From the NCBI RefSeq assembly GCF_004118375.1, contig NZ_SDHX01000002.1, positions 733,001 to 797,000 on the forward strand: a stretch of 64,000 nucleotides of DNA. Direction: 5' to 3'. This document shows positions 19,729-27,588 of this stretch, in pieces. Numbering within the stretch: the first letter of the stretch is position 1; every line of letters starts with the position of its first letter. Position numbers and translations under genes: made by a program. Under the pieces are notes generated by a model. That model did no database searches, was not told the origin of the DNA, and saw nothing but the letters and a program-made list of their open reading frames with translations. This DNA comes from Oleiharenicola lentus (GTDB taxonomy: Bacteria > Verrucomicrobiota > Verrucomicrobiia > Opitutales > Opitutaceae).

Positions 19729-20326
19729 CCCATTCCAGTGCGGGCTTGTCCTCCTCGCGGCCGGGGCCTCGAAGCGCATGGGACGGCCGAAACAGCTGCT
19801 GCCGGTCCAAGGTCTGACCCTCGTGCGCCACGTGGCTGAGCTCGTGCTGCGTGCCCCGGTCTCCCCGGTTGTCGTAGTCGTCGGCGCCGATGCGCAGAAA
19901 ATCGAACCCGCGCTGGCCGGGCTGCCGGTGCAAATCACCCTCAACCCCAACTGGAGCGAGGGGCTGGGCTCGTCGCTGCGTGTGGGCGTGGATGCCGCCT
20001 TGGAACTCGCACCAAAACTCCAGGGTCTGATCGTCGCCCTCGCCGACCAACCGGGCCTGCCGCCGAATCATCTCGAAAAGCTGATCGGCCGTTTCCGGCA
20101 GGGCGGCTGCTCGCTCGTGGCCTCGCAGACCGGGCTGAACCTCGTGCCACCCGTGCTGTTCGGCGCGGAATGGTTCCCCCGGCTGCGCATTCTCACCGGC
20201 GACAGCGGCGCGCGCGACATCCTCCGCGAAAACCGCCCCGACTTCGGCCGCGTGATCCTGCCGGACAACACCGACCTCGACACCCACGAGGATTACGAAC
20301 GCTACCTCAAGGAGCACTCATCGTGA
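19721..20326 (+). CDS. mocA: Molybdenum cofactor cytidylyltransferase MocA-type
   Basis: Nucleotidyltransferase of the MobA/MocA fold, 201 residues. The N-terminal signature LLAAGASKRMGRPKQLLP, the metal-binding ADQPGLPP block and DTHEDYERYL at the end match enzymes that attach CMP to Mo-molybdopterin. MCD is the form used by IorAB-like hydroxylases, and the coupling to xdhC supports MocA over MobA (GMP) or unrelated NTP transferases. It is the last gene of the Moco cluster and converges with the GIY-YIG gene, overlapping it by 9 nt. Confidence 0.9.
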   Translation: MADPFQCGLVLLAAGASKRMGRPKQLLPVQGLTLVRHVAELVLRAPVSPVVVVVGADAQKIEPALAGLPVQITLNPNWSEGLGSSLRVGVDAALELAPKLQGLIVALADQPGLPPNHLEKLIGRFRQGGCSLVASQTGLNLVPPVLFGAEWFPRLRILTGDSGARDILRENRPDFGRVILPDNTDLDTHEDYERYLKEHSS

Positions 20327-20602
20327 ACGTCGGCGTGGCAACTTGAGCACGAGCGTGCCGGCGATGAGGGACTCCTTCTGCGGGCGCGTGAGCTGCTTGA
20401 GCTGGAATTCGCGCCGCAGGGCGCGGCTGACGGTCATCGGGCCTTCCGACCAGAGGAGTTTCACCGGGCCGCGGGAGCGGGTGTATTTGGCGCCGGTGCC
20501 GGCATCGTGCTGCGCGAGGCGCTTGGCGATGTCGCGCGCGGTGCCGATGTAGAGCGTGCCGTCACGGCAGCGGACGATGTAAACGTAGGCCCGGGGTGAC
20601 AT
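20318..20602 (-). CDS. Small GIY-YIG domain protein (UPF0213-like)
   Basis: A 94-residue single-domain protein with YVYIVRCRDGTLYIGTARD carrying the GIY-YIG elements, followed by the conserved Arg in AKRLAQHDAG and Tyr-Thr in GAKYTRSRGP, then a Glu-containing helix. Such stand-alone proteins are predicted nucleases related to UvrC N-domains and SLX1; their cellular role is unclear. The gene is convergent with mocA. A second, broken relative of the superfamily lies after tRNA-Gln at 48975. The two are not close copies. Confidence 0.88.
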   Translation of the reverse strand: MSPRAYVYIVRCRDGTLYIGTARDIAKRLAQHDAGTGAKYTRSRGPVKLLWSEGPMTVSRALRREFQLKQLTRPQKESLIAGTLVLKLPRRRSR

Positions 20603-20611
20603 GACCGGAGT

Positions 20612-20699
20612 GAACCGCTAATCTTCGCTGATCCGCGCTAATTCCAAACCGTCTGGATCGGGAATCATTAGCGGAGATTAGCGTCCATTAGCGGTTAAC
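20612..20699. repeat. Word-array element, ATTAGCG type
   Basis: Right arm is three perfect-phase 10-nt words: ATTAGCGGAG, ATTAGCGTCC, ATTAGCGGTT (20667-20696). Left arm is the inverted form beginning AACCGCTAAT (from 20613), with weaker repeats CGCTGATCCG and CGCTAATTCC. The arms enclose about 20 nt. The element contains the stop codon (20688-20690) of the next gene. Confidence 0.85.
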
Positions 20700-22244
20700 C
20701 GACAGGCCGAGGAGGATGTCGCCGGGGGGAAGCTCGTCGTATTCGATCTGGTGCATCAGGTTCCGGCAGATGAGGTCGGCGGTCTTGGTGTCTACGCCGG
20801 CCAGCAGCGCCAGCACCTCGGCGGAGGGCGTTTCTCCCGAAGCGGGCACTCGGACGGCGATGCCGGGAGGCAATTTGGCCGGAGTTGCCATGAATCCACC
20901 TGAAGTCGGGTCAAAGCAATAGTCCACGATGCTCTGTAGAACTTGCGGCTTGTCTACTATGTCCAATTGCTCGAGTGCACCGGCAAAGAAAATTGTCCCG
21001 AGCCAATCCGCGGCAGTGAGTGGGGCGTCGGAATTCGCAGCATGTGCAGATGCTTCGTGATGTGGGGACAAGAGCATGACTGTTGGAAGCGCTATTCTTG
21101 GCTGCTTTTTCGACAAAAGAACCGTGAGACGAACCTCACCACTGCGGCGCATTGCAAGCGTCAGCGAGGCAATCGATGCGGTGCTTGCCGACCCGACCTT
21201 CACAAATTTCGGCCGTTTGGTAGGAGCAGGATTCTCCTCCAGCGTGCCGTCGAGGGCGGCGGCGAAGGTGCCGTCGGGGTTGCGGAGTTCCTTGAGGACG
21301 AAATCCAAGGCGGCGATGCCGGCGGCGCGGAGCTTGTCGTCCTTGGCCGCGTCGGCGGCGTCGAAGAGCGCGAGGGCGATGCGGGCTTGGTCGGCGAGCG
21401 TTTTCTGGAAATACGGCTCCTTCCACGCCTCGTCGATGCAGCGGCGGTAGAAGCCACCGTCCACGGGATCGCGCAGCGCGCCGTTCACGAGGGCGCGGGC
21501 AGCCTTGATCGCGGTTTCGCGGGCTTCGCCGTCTCGCGTGAGCAGGAAACGGATCAGTTCCGGTTCGGGGAGTTTGGGCGCGGTGCCGAAGCCGCCGTTA
21601 ACCGGATCGGCGGCGGCGGTCCAGGCCTTGGCGGCGGCGGCGAGCTTGGCCTCAATGTCGAGCGGGGCGGTGGTGTCCACGGGCGGCAGACGCATCATGT
21701 CGAGCGCCTCGGTCGCGAGCGCGCGGGCGCGGGCGGGATCAATCGTCCAGGTGTCGAGGGCGGCGCGGGCGGCCTTGAGGAAACCGGGCTTTCCCCACTC
21801 CTCCGAGGGCGGCAGGTAGTTGGCGCCGTCGTAGGGCTGGAGCGTGTCGGGCGTGAGCCAGAGGTGCACGGGCTGGCCGCGGAGCTGTTTCACCGAGCTG
21901 ATGAAATGCTGGCCGAGCGCGGCGACATCGGGCTGGGCATCGGCGTCCACGAAGAGGCAGAAGAAATTCTCGTTCATCCACGCGACGGTCTTCTCGCTCG
22001 TGAAAGTCTGGTTGATCGTCGCGCGCGTGAGCTCGCTCAGCGGCGAGCCGATGAAGACATAGACGCTCTTCCCCGACGCCTTGGCCTGCGCGAGCGAGGC
22101 CTCGTTCCACAGGTGCCACTTCACCCCGCTCGTCGCCTGCGCCCGGACAAATTCCGAGGGCGACGACGCCAGCGGCGAATTCTCAGCACGCGCCGCGAGG
22201 GGAGACACAGCCAGCGCAACCAGGGCAAGAGCACGGGAAAGCAT
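20688..22244 (-). CDS. DUF255/thioredoxin-fold protein, degenerate active site
   Basis: Exported protein of 518 residues with a signal peptide (MLSRALALVALAVSPLAARA). The N-terminal part resembles the thioredoxin-like domain of the DUF255/YyaL (SPATA20) family: SVYVFIGSPLSELTR, then WMNENFFCLFVDADAQPDVAAL. The family's CHWC site is replaced by SPLSEL, so no redox disulfide is possible there. The rest is an alpha/alpha toroid-like region (NGGFGTAPKLPEPELIRFLL). Roughly 20,900-21,230 is visibly poorer in GC than its surroundings, suggesting a replaced or inserted patch. The last two residues and stop lie in a word array. Start 22244 gives the best signal peptide. Confidence 0.75.
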   Translation of the reverse strand: MLSRALALVALAVSPLAARAENSPLASSPSEFVRAQATSGVKWHLWNEASLAQAKASGKSVYVFIGSPLSELTRATINQTFTSEKTVAWMNENFFCLFVDADAQPDVAALGQHFISSVKQLRGQPVHLWLTPDTLQPYDGANYLPPSEEWGKPGFLKAARAALDTWTIDPARARALATEALDMMRLPPVDTTAPLDIEAKLAAAAKAWTAAADPVNGGFGTAPKLPEPELIRFLLTRDGEARETAIKAARALVNGALRDPVDGGFYRRCIDEAWKEPYFQKTLADQARIALALFDAADAAKDDKLRAAGIAALDFVLKELRNPDGTFAAALDGTLEENPAPTKRPKFVKVGSASTASIASLTLAMRRSGEVRLTVLLSKKQPRIALPTVMLLSPHHEASAHAANSDAPLTAADWLGTIFFAGALEQLDIVDKPQVLQSIVDYCFDPTSGGFMATPAKLPPGIAVRVPASGETPSAEVLALLAGVDTKTADLICRNLMHQIEYDELPPGDILLGLSVNR

Positions 22245-22290
22245 GCGTGGATTCAGAGAAGAACCGCCCGGCAAGGCGAGCCAAAGCAGG

Positions 22291-22374
22291 GTTTAACCAC
22301 GGATGTACACGGATAAATACAGATCCAGTCGAACCATCGAGCTTTCGTGTATTTGGTGTATTTCGTGGTGACCC
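22291..22374. repeat. Word-array element, CACGGAT/TTTCGTGTA type
   Basis: Left arm, 10-nt period: CACGGATGTA, CACGGATAAA, TACAGATCC. Right arm, 9-nt period: TTTCGTGTA, TTTGGTGTA, TTTCGTGGT (about 22344-22370). The flanks TTTAACC and GGTGACC are inverted. It fills the spacer between two minus-strand genes. The left arm has changed (CGGAT) relative to the CACGAA family, but the period is preserved. Confidence 0.8.
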
Positions 22375-22383
22375 AATTCATTC

Positions 22384-25300
22384 TCACTTCCGCTCGAAAA
22401 GCAGGAGTGGGCCTTGGTTGCAGGCTACGACGATGCGCGGGCCTTTGTCACCGGGCAGGGCCACGGCAGCGCGGGCTTCGCCGGGGACGATGATACCGGC
22501 GGCGGCGGGGAGGAGCGCGGTGAAGGCGCCCTTGCCGTCGCCCTTGAGCACGAGGCCGAGGCTGCCATCGAAGCGACCGGTCGTGGGCTCGGGGCCGAAG
22601 TGGTTGCCGACCAGCAGCAGGTCGAGCTGGGCGTCGCCATCGAGGTCGCGGGCGACGATGGCGTTGACGGGCGCGAGCTGGGCTTCGCGGGGCAAGGCGG
22701 CAAACTTGAACGAGCCGTCGGCCTGCTGCACGAAGACGCCGCTGGCGAGCTCGGTGGCGGCGAGGCGCTTCACGCCAGCCAGCCGGTCGGCACCGAAGAT
22801 GTCAGCGAGCGAGGCGGCGGCGAAGGCCTTGTAGGTCGGGTATTTTCTCGGCAGCCACGCAAAGGCGTAGCCGAGCTTGCTGCGGCCGCGCACGGGCACG
22901 AGTTTGCCGTCCTCGTATTGCGCCTCCACGAGGTGCGTGCGCCCTGAACCGTCGAAATCGCCGGCGTAGAGCTCGGTCGGCTGCGCCGCGCTGGCGTGAT
23001 ACTTGGTGTTGAGGCCGTTGTTGCCGGCGATGATGTCGGCACGCCCGTCGCCGTTGATGTCGGCCACGGCGAGCGCGCTCCACCAGCCGGTGGCGGCGGT
23101 GAGCGGTGCGGCGGTAAGCGTCTTGCCGTTGTTCTTGAAGAGCGTGACCACGCCCCATTCCGCGGCGACGAGCAGGTCAGGGCGTTTGTCGCCGTCCACG
23201 TCGGCCCAGAGGGCGGCGGTGACGAGGCCTAGGTCGCGCAGGCCGGGGGCGACAGAATCAGTCACGTCGGTGAATTTGCCGCCCTCGTTGCGATAAAGGA
23301 AGCTGCGCGGCGTTTCGGGATACTTGCCGGGCACGGAACGTCCGCCGACGAAGAGGTCGGTCCGGCCGTCGCCGTCGAAGTCTGCGGCGGCGACCGCCTG
23401 CGTGCTCTCGCCGTCGGCGGGCAGCGCGCCGGCCGGGGCGGCGGTGAACTTGCCCTTACCGTCATTGAAGTAGAGGCGGTCGTTGAGCTGGGCGTCGCCG
23501 CGCGGTTTCTGCACACCGCCGGACGCAAGGAACAGGTCGGGGGCGCCGTCGCCGTTGGCGTCGAGGAAGACCGCGCCGGTGTCGTCGGCCTCGGCGGCGT
23601 CGGCCCAGGGCTGGTCGGCGGCGGGGGCGAAGGAGCCGTCGGCCGACGCGAGGAAGAGGCGGCCGGCCTGGCCGGCGCCGCCGCTCACGAAGAGGTCGGC
23701 GCGACCGTCGGCGTTGACGTCGGCGCTGGCGAGGGCCGGGCCCTGGCCGTTCAGGCGACGCGGCAGCAGGCGCTGGCCGATGAACTCGTCGTAGGGCCGG
23801 AGCTGCACGGTGTGCTTGAGACCGCGGGAGGCGGCGGACTCGGCGAAGAGCGCGTCAGCGCGGGGCGGGGTGCGGAAGACCGCCGGCCCAATGTTCGTAT
23901 TACGAACATTGGCCGGGGTGGACGTGGTCGGGAGTTCGGGCTCAGCGATCGTGATCAGATTTCCAGCGGGGAGGTTTTCGAGAACCTGCACCTGGCCGCG
24001 GGGCCAGCGGACGGTGAGCTTTTTGATGACGGTCTCCGCGCCGAGGCCGAAGTGCACCAGCGCCGGCTCGCTCGAGGCGATGCCACGCTCGTTGAAGAGC
24101 TGGCGCACCTGCACGCCGGCGGCGGTCTCGACGGTGAGCTCGGCGCCGATGCCCTCGCGGTTGGGCGCGCGGCCGGCGAGCTTGATGACGGCGGCGTGGC
24201 CGCCGGTGGTGTCGTTGCGGACGACGGTCGGCGGGGCCTCGTAGTTGGCATATACGAGGTCGAGGTCGCCGTCGCCATCGAGGTCGGCGAGCGCGCAGCC
24301 GAAGCTGACGGTGTGCTCGTCGAGGCCCCAGTCGGCGGAGGCGTCGGTGAAGGCGAGCGCGCCGAGGTTGCGGTAGGCGAGCGTGGTCTCCTTGCGCGGG
24401 GCGGAGTTCTTCCAAACGGCGGCGCGGGCGGCGAGCGTCGGCGCGACGTTCTGTTTGTCCACGAGATCGGCATCAATGAAGTTGCGGATCATGCCGGCGG
24501 TGACGAAGGCGTCGAGGCGGCCGTCGTTGTCGAGGTCGCCGAAGCGGGCGGACCAGGTCCAGCCGGTGGCGGCCATGCCGGTGAGGCGCGCGGCCTCGGT
24601 GTAGCGGTCGGTGCCGGTGTTCAGGTAAACGGCGTTCCACATGTATTGCGGGATGAGATCGGAGACGCGCTCCATCTCCCACAGGCCGCGGCCGATCTCC
24701 TCCATGCCGGTCATGAACTCGGCGTGGTTGCGGTCGCGCATGTCGGTGATGAAGAAGTCCACGAGGCCGTCGTTGTTGAGGTCGCCGGCGTCGGCGCCCA
24801 TCGAGAAGTAGGTGACGTGCGGCAGGCGCTCGTCCACAACGTCGGCGAAGGTGCCGTCGCCCTTGTTGAGGTAGAAGCGGTCGGGCGTCTCGAAATCGTT
24901 CGCCACGTAGAGGTCGGGCCAGCCGTCGTGATTGGCGTCGAGCCAGATGGCGGTGTGGCCCTGGGTGAGGCCCCAGATGCCGCTCTTCGCGGTGACGTCG
25001 CTGAAGGTGCCGTTGCCGTTGTTGTGGTAGAGAAAATCCCGGCGACCCTGCGGGCTCTTGGTGAAATCGAGGATGTTGGTGACGAGGTAGCAGTCGAGGT
25101 GGCCGTCGCGGTCGTAGTCGGCGAAGGTCGCGTGCACAGAGGCATCCTTCACATCCAGGCCGTATTCCTTGGCGCGCTCGGTGAAGGTGCCGTCGCCGTT
25201 GTTGATGAAGAGAAGATTCGGCAGATCGTAACGGCAGACATAGAGGTCGGGCCGGCCGTCCTGATTGATATCCACCGCGGTGGCGCCGGTGTTGCTGGAA

Positions 25301-25689
25301 ACGCCACCCTCGGGCGCGGGGATCGTGACGCCGGCGCGGGCGGCGACATCCTCGAACTGGAACGGCGCGACCTGCCGGTAGAGCGCGCAGGGGCCGTTCT
25401 TGGAAATGGCAAAGATGTCAGGCCGACCGTCCCCATCAAAGTCAGCCACCGCCACACCGGTCTCGACCGCGCCGAGCGTGAGTTCCCGGAACAGGCGGCC
25501 CCACATGCGCGGGTCGTCAAAGACGTTGGGCACGGTCAGGCCGGCCGCGGCGGGATCGAGCCGCGTGAAGGGCTTCGCCCCGGGGGCGGGCGTGGAGCGC
25601 GGGGCGAGCGGCGAGGCGGTGAAGTCGGCGGCAACGGCGAAGGCCGCCACGCCGAGCAGCGCGACGGCGGAGAGCGTGGATTTGAGCAT
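22384..25689 (-). CDS. Large exported FG-GAP/VCBS repeat protein with ASPIC/UnbV domain
   Basis: A 1101-residue secreted protein (signal peptide up to about residue 21, AFAVAADF). The first half is a chain of FG-GAP/VCBS units with calcium-type loops such as [22 protein letters not shown] and DANHDGWPDLY, expected to form a beta-propeller. An ASPIC/UnbV-type block follows (about 520-590: GIGAELTVETAAGVQVRQ, WPRGQVQVLENLPAG). A linker containing N-V-R-N-T-N-I-G, encoded by a palindrome shared with moeA, leads to a second FG-GAP half without its own ASPIC. The role is unknown; such proteins are abundant in Verrucomicrobia and Planctomycetes and are assumed to bind surfaces or glycans. Start 25689 chosen for the signal peptide. 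Confidence 0.88.
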   Translation of the reverse strand: MLKSTLSAVALLGVAAFAVAADFTASPLAPRSTPAPGAKPFTRLDPAAAGLTVPNVFDDPRMWGRLFRELTLGAVETGVAVADFDGDGRPDIFAISKNGPCALYRQVAPFQFEDVAARAGVTIPAPEGGVSSNTGATAVDINQDGRPDLYVCRYDLPNLLFINNGDGTFTERAKEYGLDVKDASVHATFADYDRDGHLDCYLVTNILDFTKSPQGRRDFLYHNNGNGTFSDVTAKSGIWGLTQGHTAIWLDANHDGWPDLYVANDFETPDRFYLNKGDGTFADVVDERLPHVTYFSMGADAGDLNNDGLVDFFITDMRDRNHAEFMTGMEEIGRGLWEMERVSDLIPQYMWNAVYLNTGTDRYTEAARLTGMAATGWTWSARFGDLDNDGRLDAFVTAGMIRNFIDADLVDKQNVAPTLAARAAVWKNSAPRKETTLAYRNLGALAFTDASADWGLDEHTVSFGCALADLDGDGDLDLVYANYEAPPTVVRNDTTGGHAAVIKLAGRAPNREGIGAELTVETAAGVQVRQLFNERGIASSEPALVHFGLGAETVIKKLTVRWPRGQVQVLENLPAGNLITIAEPELPTTSTPANVRNTNIGPAVFRTPPRADALFAESAASRGLKHTVQLRPYDEFIGQRLLPRRLNGQGPALASADVNADGRADLFVSGGAGQAGRLFLASADGSFAPAADQPWADAAEADDTGAVFLDANGDGAPDLFLASGGVQKPRGDAQLNDRLYFNDGKGKFTAAPAGALPADGESTQAVAAADFDGDGRTDLFVGGRSVPGKYPETPRSFLYRNEGGKFTDVTDSVAPGLRDLGLVTAALWADVDGDKRPDLLVAAEWGVVTLFKNNGKTLTAAPLTAATGWWSALAVADINGDGRADIIAGNNGLNTKYHASAAQPTELYAGDFDGSGRTHLVEAQYEDGKLVPVRGRSKLGYAFAWLPRKYPTYKAFAAASLADIFGADRLAGVKRLAATELASGVFVQQADGSFKFAALPREAQLAPVNAIVARDLDGDAQLDLLLVGNHFGPEPTTGRFDGSLGLVLKGDGKGAFTALLPAAAGIIVPGEARAAVALPGDKGPRIVVACNQGPLLLFERK
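23888..23912. repeat. Intragenic palindrome, copy 2 (in the ASPIC protein gene)
   Basis: Arms CCAATGTTCGTA and TACGAACATTGG around one T, in frame in the linker between the two halves of the protein. Read on the coding strand it gives N-V-R-N-T-N-I-G, against N-V-R-I-T-N-I-G in moeA. Confidence 0.9.
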
Positions 25690-25707
25690 GGGGTGGAAAG
25701 GGAGGGA

Positions 25708-25878
25708 TTTAACCACGAAACAAACGAAACACACAAAATTTCAGATCCTTCGGTCTTTTCGCGGGAGTACGCGAAGGGGAAAGGCCAGAAGGCCAGTCAG
25801 AGAAGGCCCTATGTTGATAGCGTTGTTTTGCGCAGCAATCCCCACCTTTTCGTGTCTTTCGTGTGTTTCGTGGTGACT
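25708..25878. repeat. Word-array element, ACGAAAC/TTTCGTG type
   Basis: Left arm, 9-nt period: CCACGAAAC, AAACGAAAC, ACACAAAAT (25713-25739). Right arm, 9-nt period: TTTCGTGTC, TTTCGTGTG, TTTCGTGGT (about 25848-25875). About 107 nt lie between the arms, without a gene. It fills the spacer between the haloperoxidase-like gene and the ASPIC gene. Confidence 0.85.
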
Positions 25879-25882
25879 CGAT

Positions 25883-27151
25883 TCACTTCTGCACCGGCTG
25901 GAGCGCGTTGGCGAAGACGTAGTCGGCAACCTTGATGCCGGCCTTCTGGCCCTCGACGTTGTCGGCCATCACGTGGATGCCGCCCCAGAGGCGGCTCATG
26001 CCGATCTCGTCACGGCACTCGGAGAGTTTCTTAAAGGTGCGCACGGCGCCGGGCAGGCCGTCGGAGGTGGTGGTGAACTCGATGTCGTCGGTGCCGAACC
26101 AGCGCTCGATCAGACGCGAGCCCGCCGCCGAGAAAGTGCTGTGGCCGGAAATGTAGCTCGGGAACGCGGGCGAAGCCATGAGCGGGATGAAGTCCGGGTG
26201 CGCGATGGCGTGCGGGTTGATATCCTTCGTGACCTCGCGGATGGAAGTCTCCGGGCGCCAGGTGCGGTAATGAAACTTTGTTTCCCAAATGGTGATGCCG
26301 GCGTCGGCCAGCGCGAGGTTGAGCAGGGCGAAGAAGCGGGCGGTGTCTGCGGTGGACAGTTTGTTGCGGCGCGTGAGATCCTGCGCGATGACGTTCCAGT
26401 GACCGGGCGGCGTGGCCGAGCCGAGGTCGTCGGCCCAGAAAGGGGCGGCGAGCGTCTGGTATTCGGTGCGGTCGGCGTTGTCACGGGCACCGATGCGGAC
26501 GATCTGTTCCATCTCGTCGGCGGCCTGTTTGGAATTGACGGCCGGGGGCGGCGGCGCGCGGAACTGGTCGGGTGACTTCATCACGAAGGGCACGACCTTG
26601 GCCCAGTGCGGGAGCACCGGCGGACGGAAGCCCGGGGGCGTCTCGCGCCAGAGGCCGGGCTCGGTGCTGCTGAAGGTGCCCTCGATGGGCTTGTTCCAGC
26701 CGCTCTGGGCGCGGATGGCCAGCACGGCCTCAGCGACCTGCTTACCGAAGGCGAGGCCGTCGGCCTTGGCCGGACCCTCGGGGATGGCGGCGAGGGCCTG
26801 CGCGTAGGCGCGACGGTAATTTTCCGGATTGGCCGCCTGGCCCCACAGGGCGTTGATGACGGTGAAAGCGGAGCTTGCGATCGCGGCATCGAGACTGGCA
26901 CCTGCCCGGGCGATGGCCTGGCCCTGCCAGGGACGATGCGTGCGGGTGATGCCGGCCACGGAGTCATGGATGGCCGCGTGCACGGTCGCGAGGTGATGCG
27001 ACGCGATCGGCGGCGGCGTGCGCGCGAGACGGATGGCGTTCAACGCCTGGTCGTTCCAGAAGAGGACGGCGTTGTCGGCGGCACGGGTGAAGGGCGCGAC
27101 GGCCAGGGAGAGCAGGGCCAGCAGCGCAAGGAGCGGACGGAGGGATTTCAT
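25883..27151 (-). CDS. Vanadium-haloperoxidase/PAP2-superfamily protein, exported
   Basis: A 422-residue protein with a signal peptide (LLALLALLSLAVAPFTRA). The vanadate/phosphate site is complete: KFHYRTWRP (Lys and Arg), PSYISGHSTFS (P-S-x-x-S-G-H form) and SRLWGGIHVMAD (Arg and catalytic His). The spacing is that of bacterial vanadium-dependent haloperoxidase-like proteins rather than lipid phosphatases, which are shorter and membrane-embedded. Activity could be halide peroxidation or phosphate hydrolysis; sequence alone does not decide. It stands next to the FG-GAP/ASPIC gene in the same orientation, a pairing that suggests joint extracellular function. Start 27151 chosen because the signal peptide begins there. 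Confidence 0.88.
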   Translation of the reverse strand: MKSLRPLLALLALLSLAVAPFTRAADNAVLFWNDQALNAIRLARTPPPIASHHLATVHAAIHDSVAGITRTHRPWQGQAIARAGASLDAAIASSAFTVINALWGQAANPENYRRAYAQALAAIPEGPAKADGLAFGKQVAEAVLAIRAQSGWNKPIEGTFSSTEPGLWRETPPGFRPPVLPHWAKVVPFVMKSPDQFRAPPPPAVNSKQAADEMEQIVRIGARDNADRTEYQTLAAPFWADDLGSATPPGHWNVIAQDLTRRNKLSTADTARFFALLNLALADAGITIWETKFHYRTWRPETSIREVTKDINPHAIAHPDFIPLMASPAFPSYISGHSTFSAAGSRLIERWFGTDDIEFTTTSDGLPGAVRTFKKLSECRDEIGMSRLWGGIHVMADNVEGQKAGIKVADYVFANALQPVQK

Positions 27152-27588
27152 CGGGGTGGAATCGAGCAACGATACGTTGGGGTGAAGCCCGCGTGGAGGC
27201 GAAATTCGGCCGCGAGTGAGGGGTATTTTACACGGCAGGGGAACCACTCTGGGGCGAAACGCCGAAATTCAGGGGCGAAAAACAAGCGACCCCGGCAGCG
27301 TTGTCGCAACCGGGGTCCGTTACCCAAATAAACCTGTATGAACAGGGCAGAACTTCACCGCGCGGGAGAAAAAAGGAAAGCCGGGCGGGATGAACCGCCG
27401 CCAATTGGGGACGAAGCGCGCGCGGGCGCCGGCGTGGGGCGATCCCAGCAGACCGTGGGTGATCCAGACCGGCAATTCGCCCCGCGGCGACGGCGTTCAG
27501 TCCCAGAGAACTTTTATCAGAGCAAGAAATGCACAGGGTCCTGCGCATCGGTTGTCATGGGACCACCGATCACCCCAAAACCACGACC
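27152..27588. other. Divergent spacer, haloperoxidase-like gene / envelope protein gene
   Basis: 437 nt with no convincing gene. One strong stem, GACCCCGG / CCGGGGTC around 27277-27305, has a T-run on the minus-strand side (GCTTGTTTTT), so it could stop minus-strand transcription or form a leader structure. The rest is GC-rich with A-runs near 27368. I recognise no riboswitch class. Confidence 0.4.

Noticed and set aside
23812-25935. A 707-codon plus-strand open frame over the FG-GAP gene
   Set aside because: Antisense to a protein with clear repeats and signal peptide; the Val/Gly/Glu-rich translation is a mirror of its Asp-Gly-rich codons.
27152-27588. Riboswitch upstream of the barrel gene
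   Set aside because: I could find a stem but none of the conserved cores of TPP, cobalamin, c-di-GMP, SAM or Moco riboswitches.
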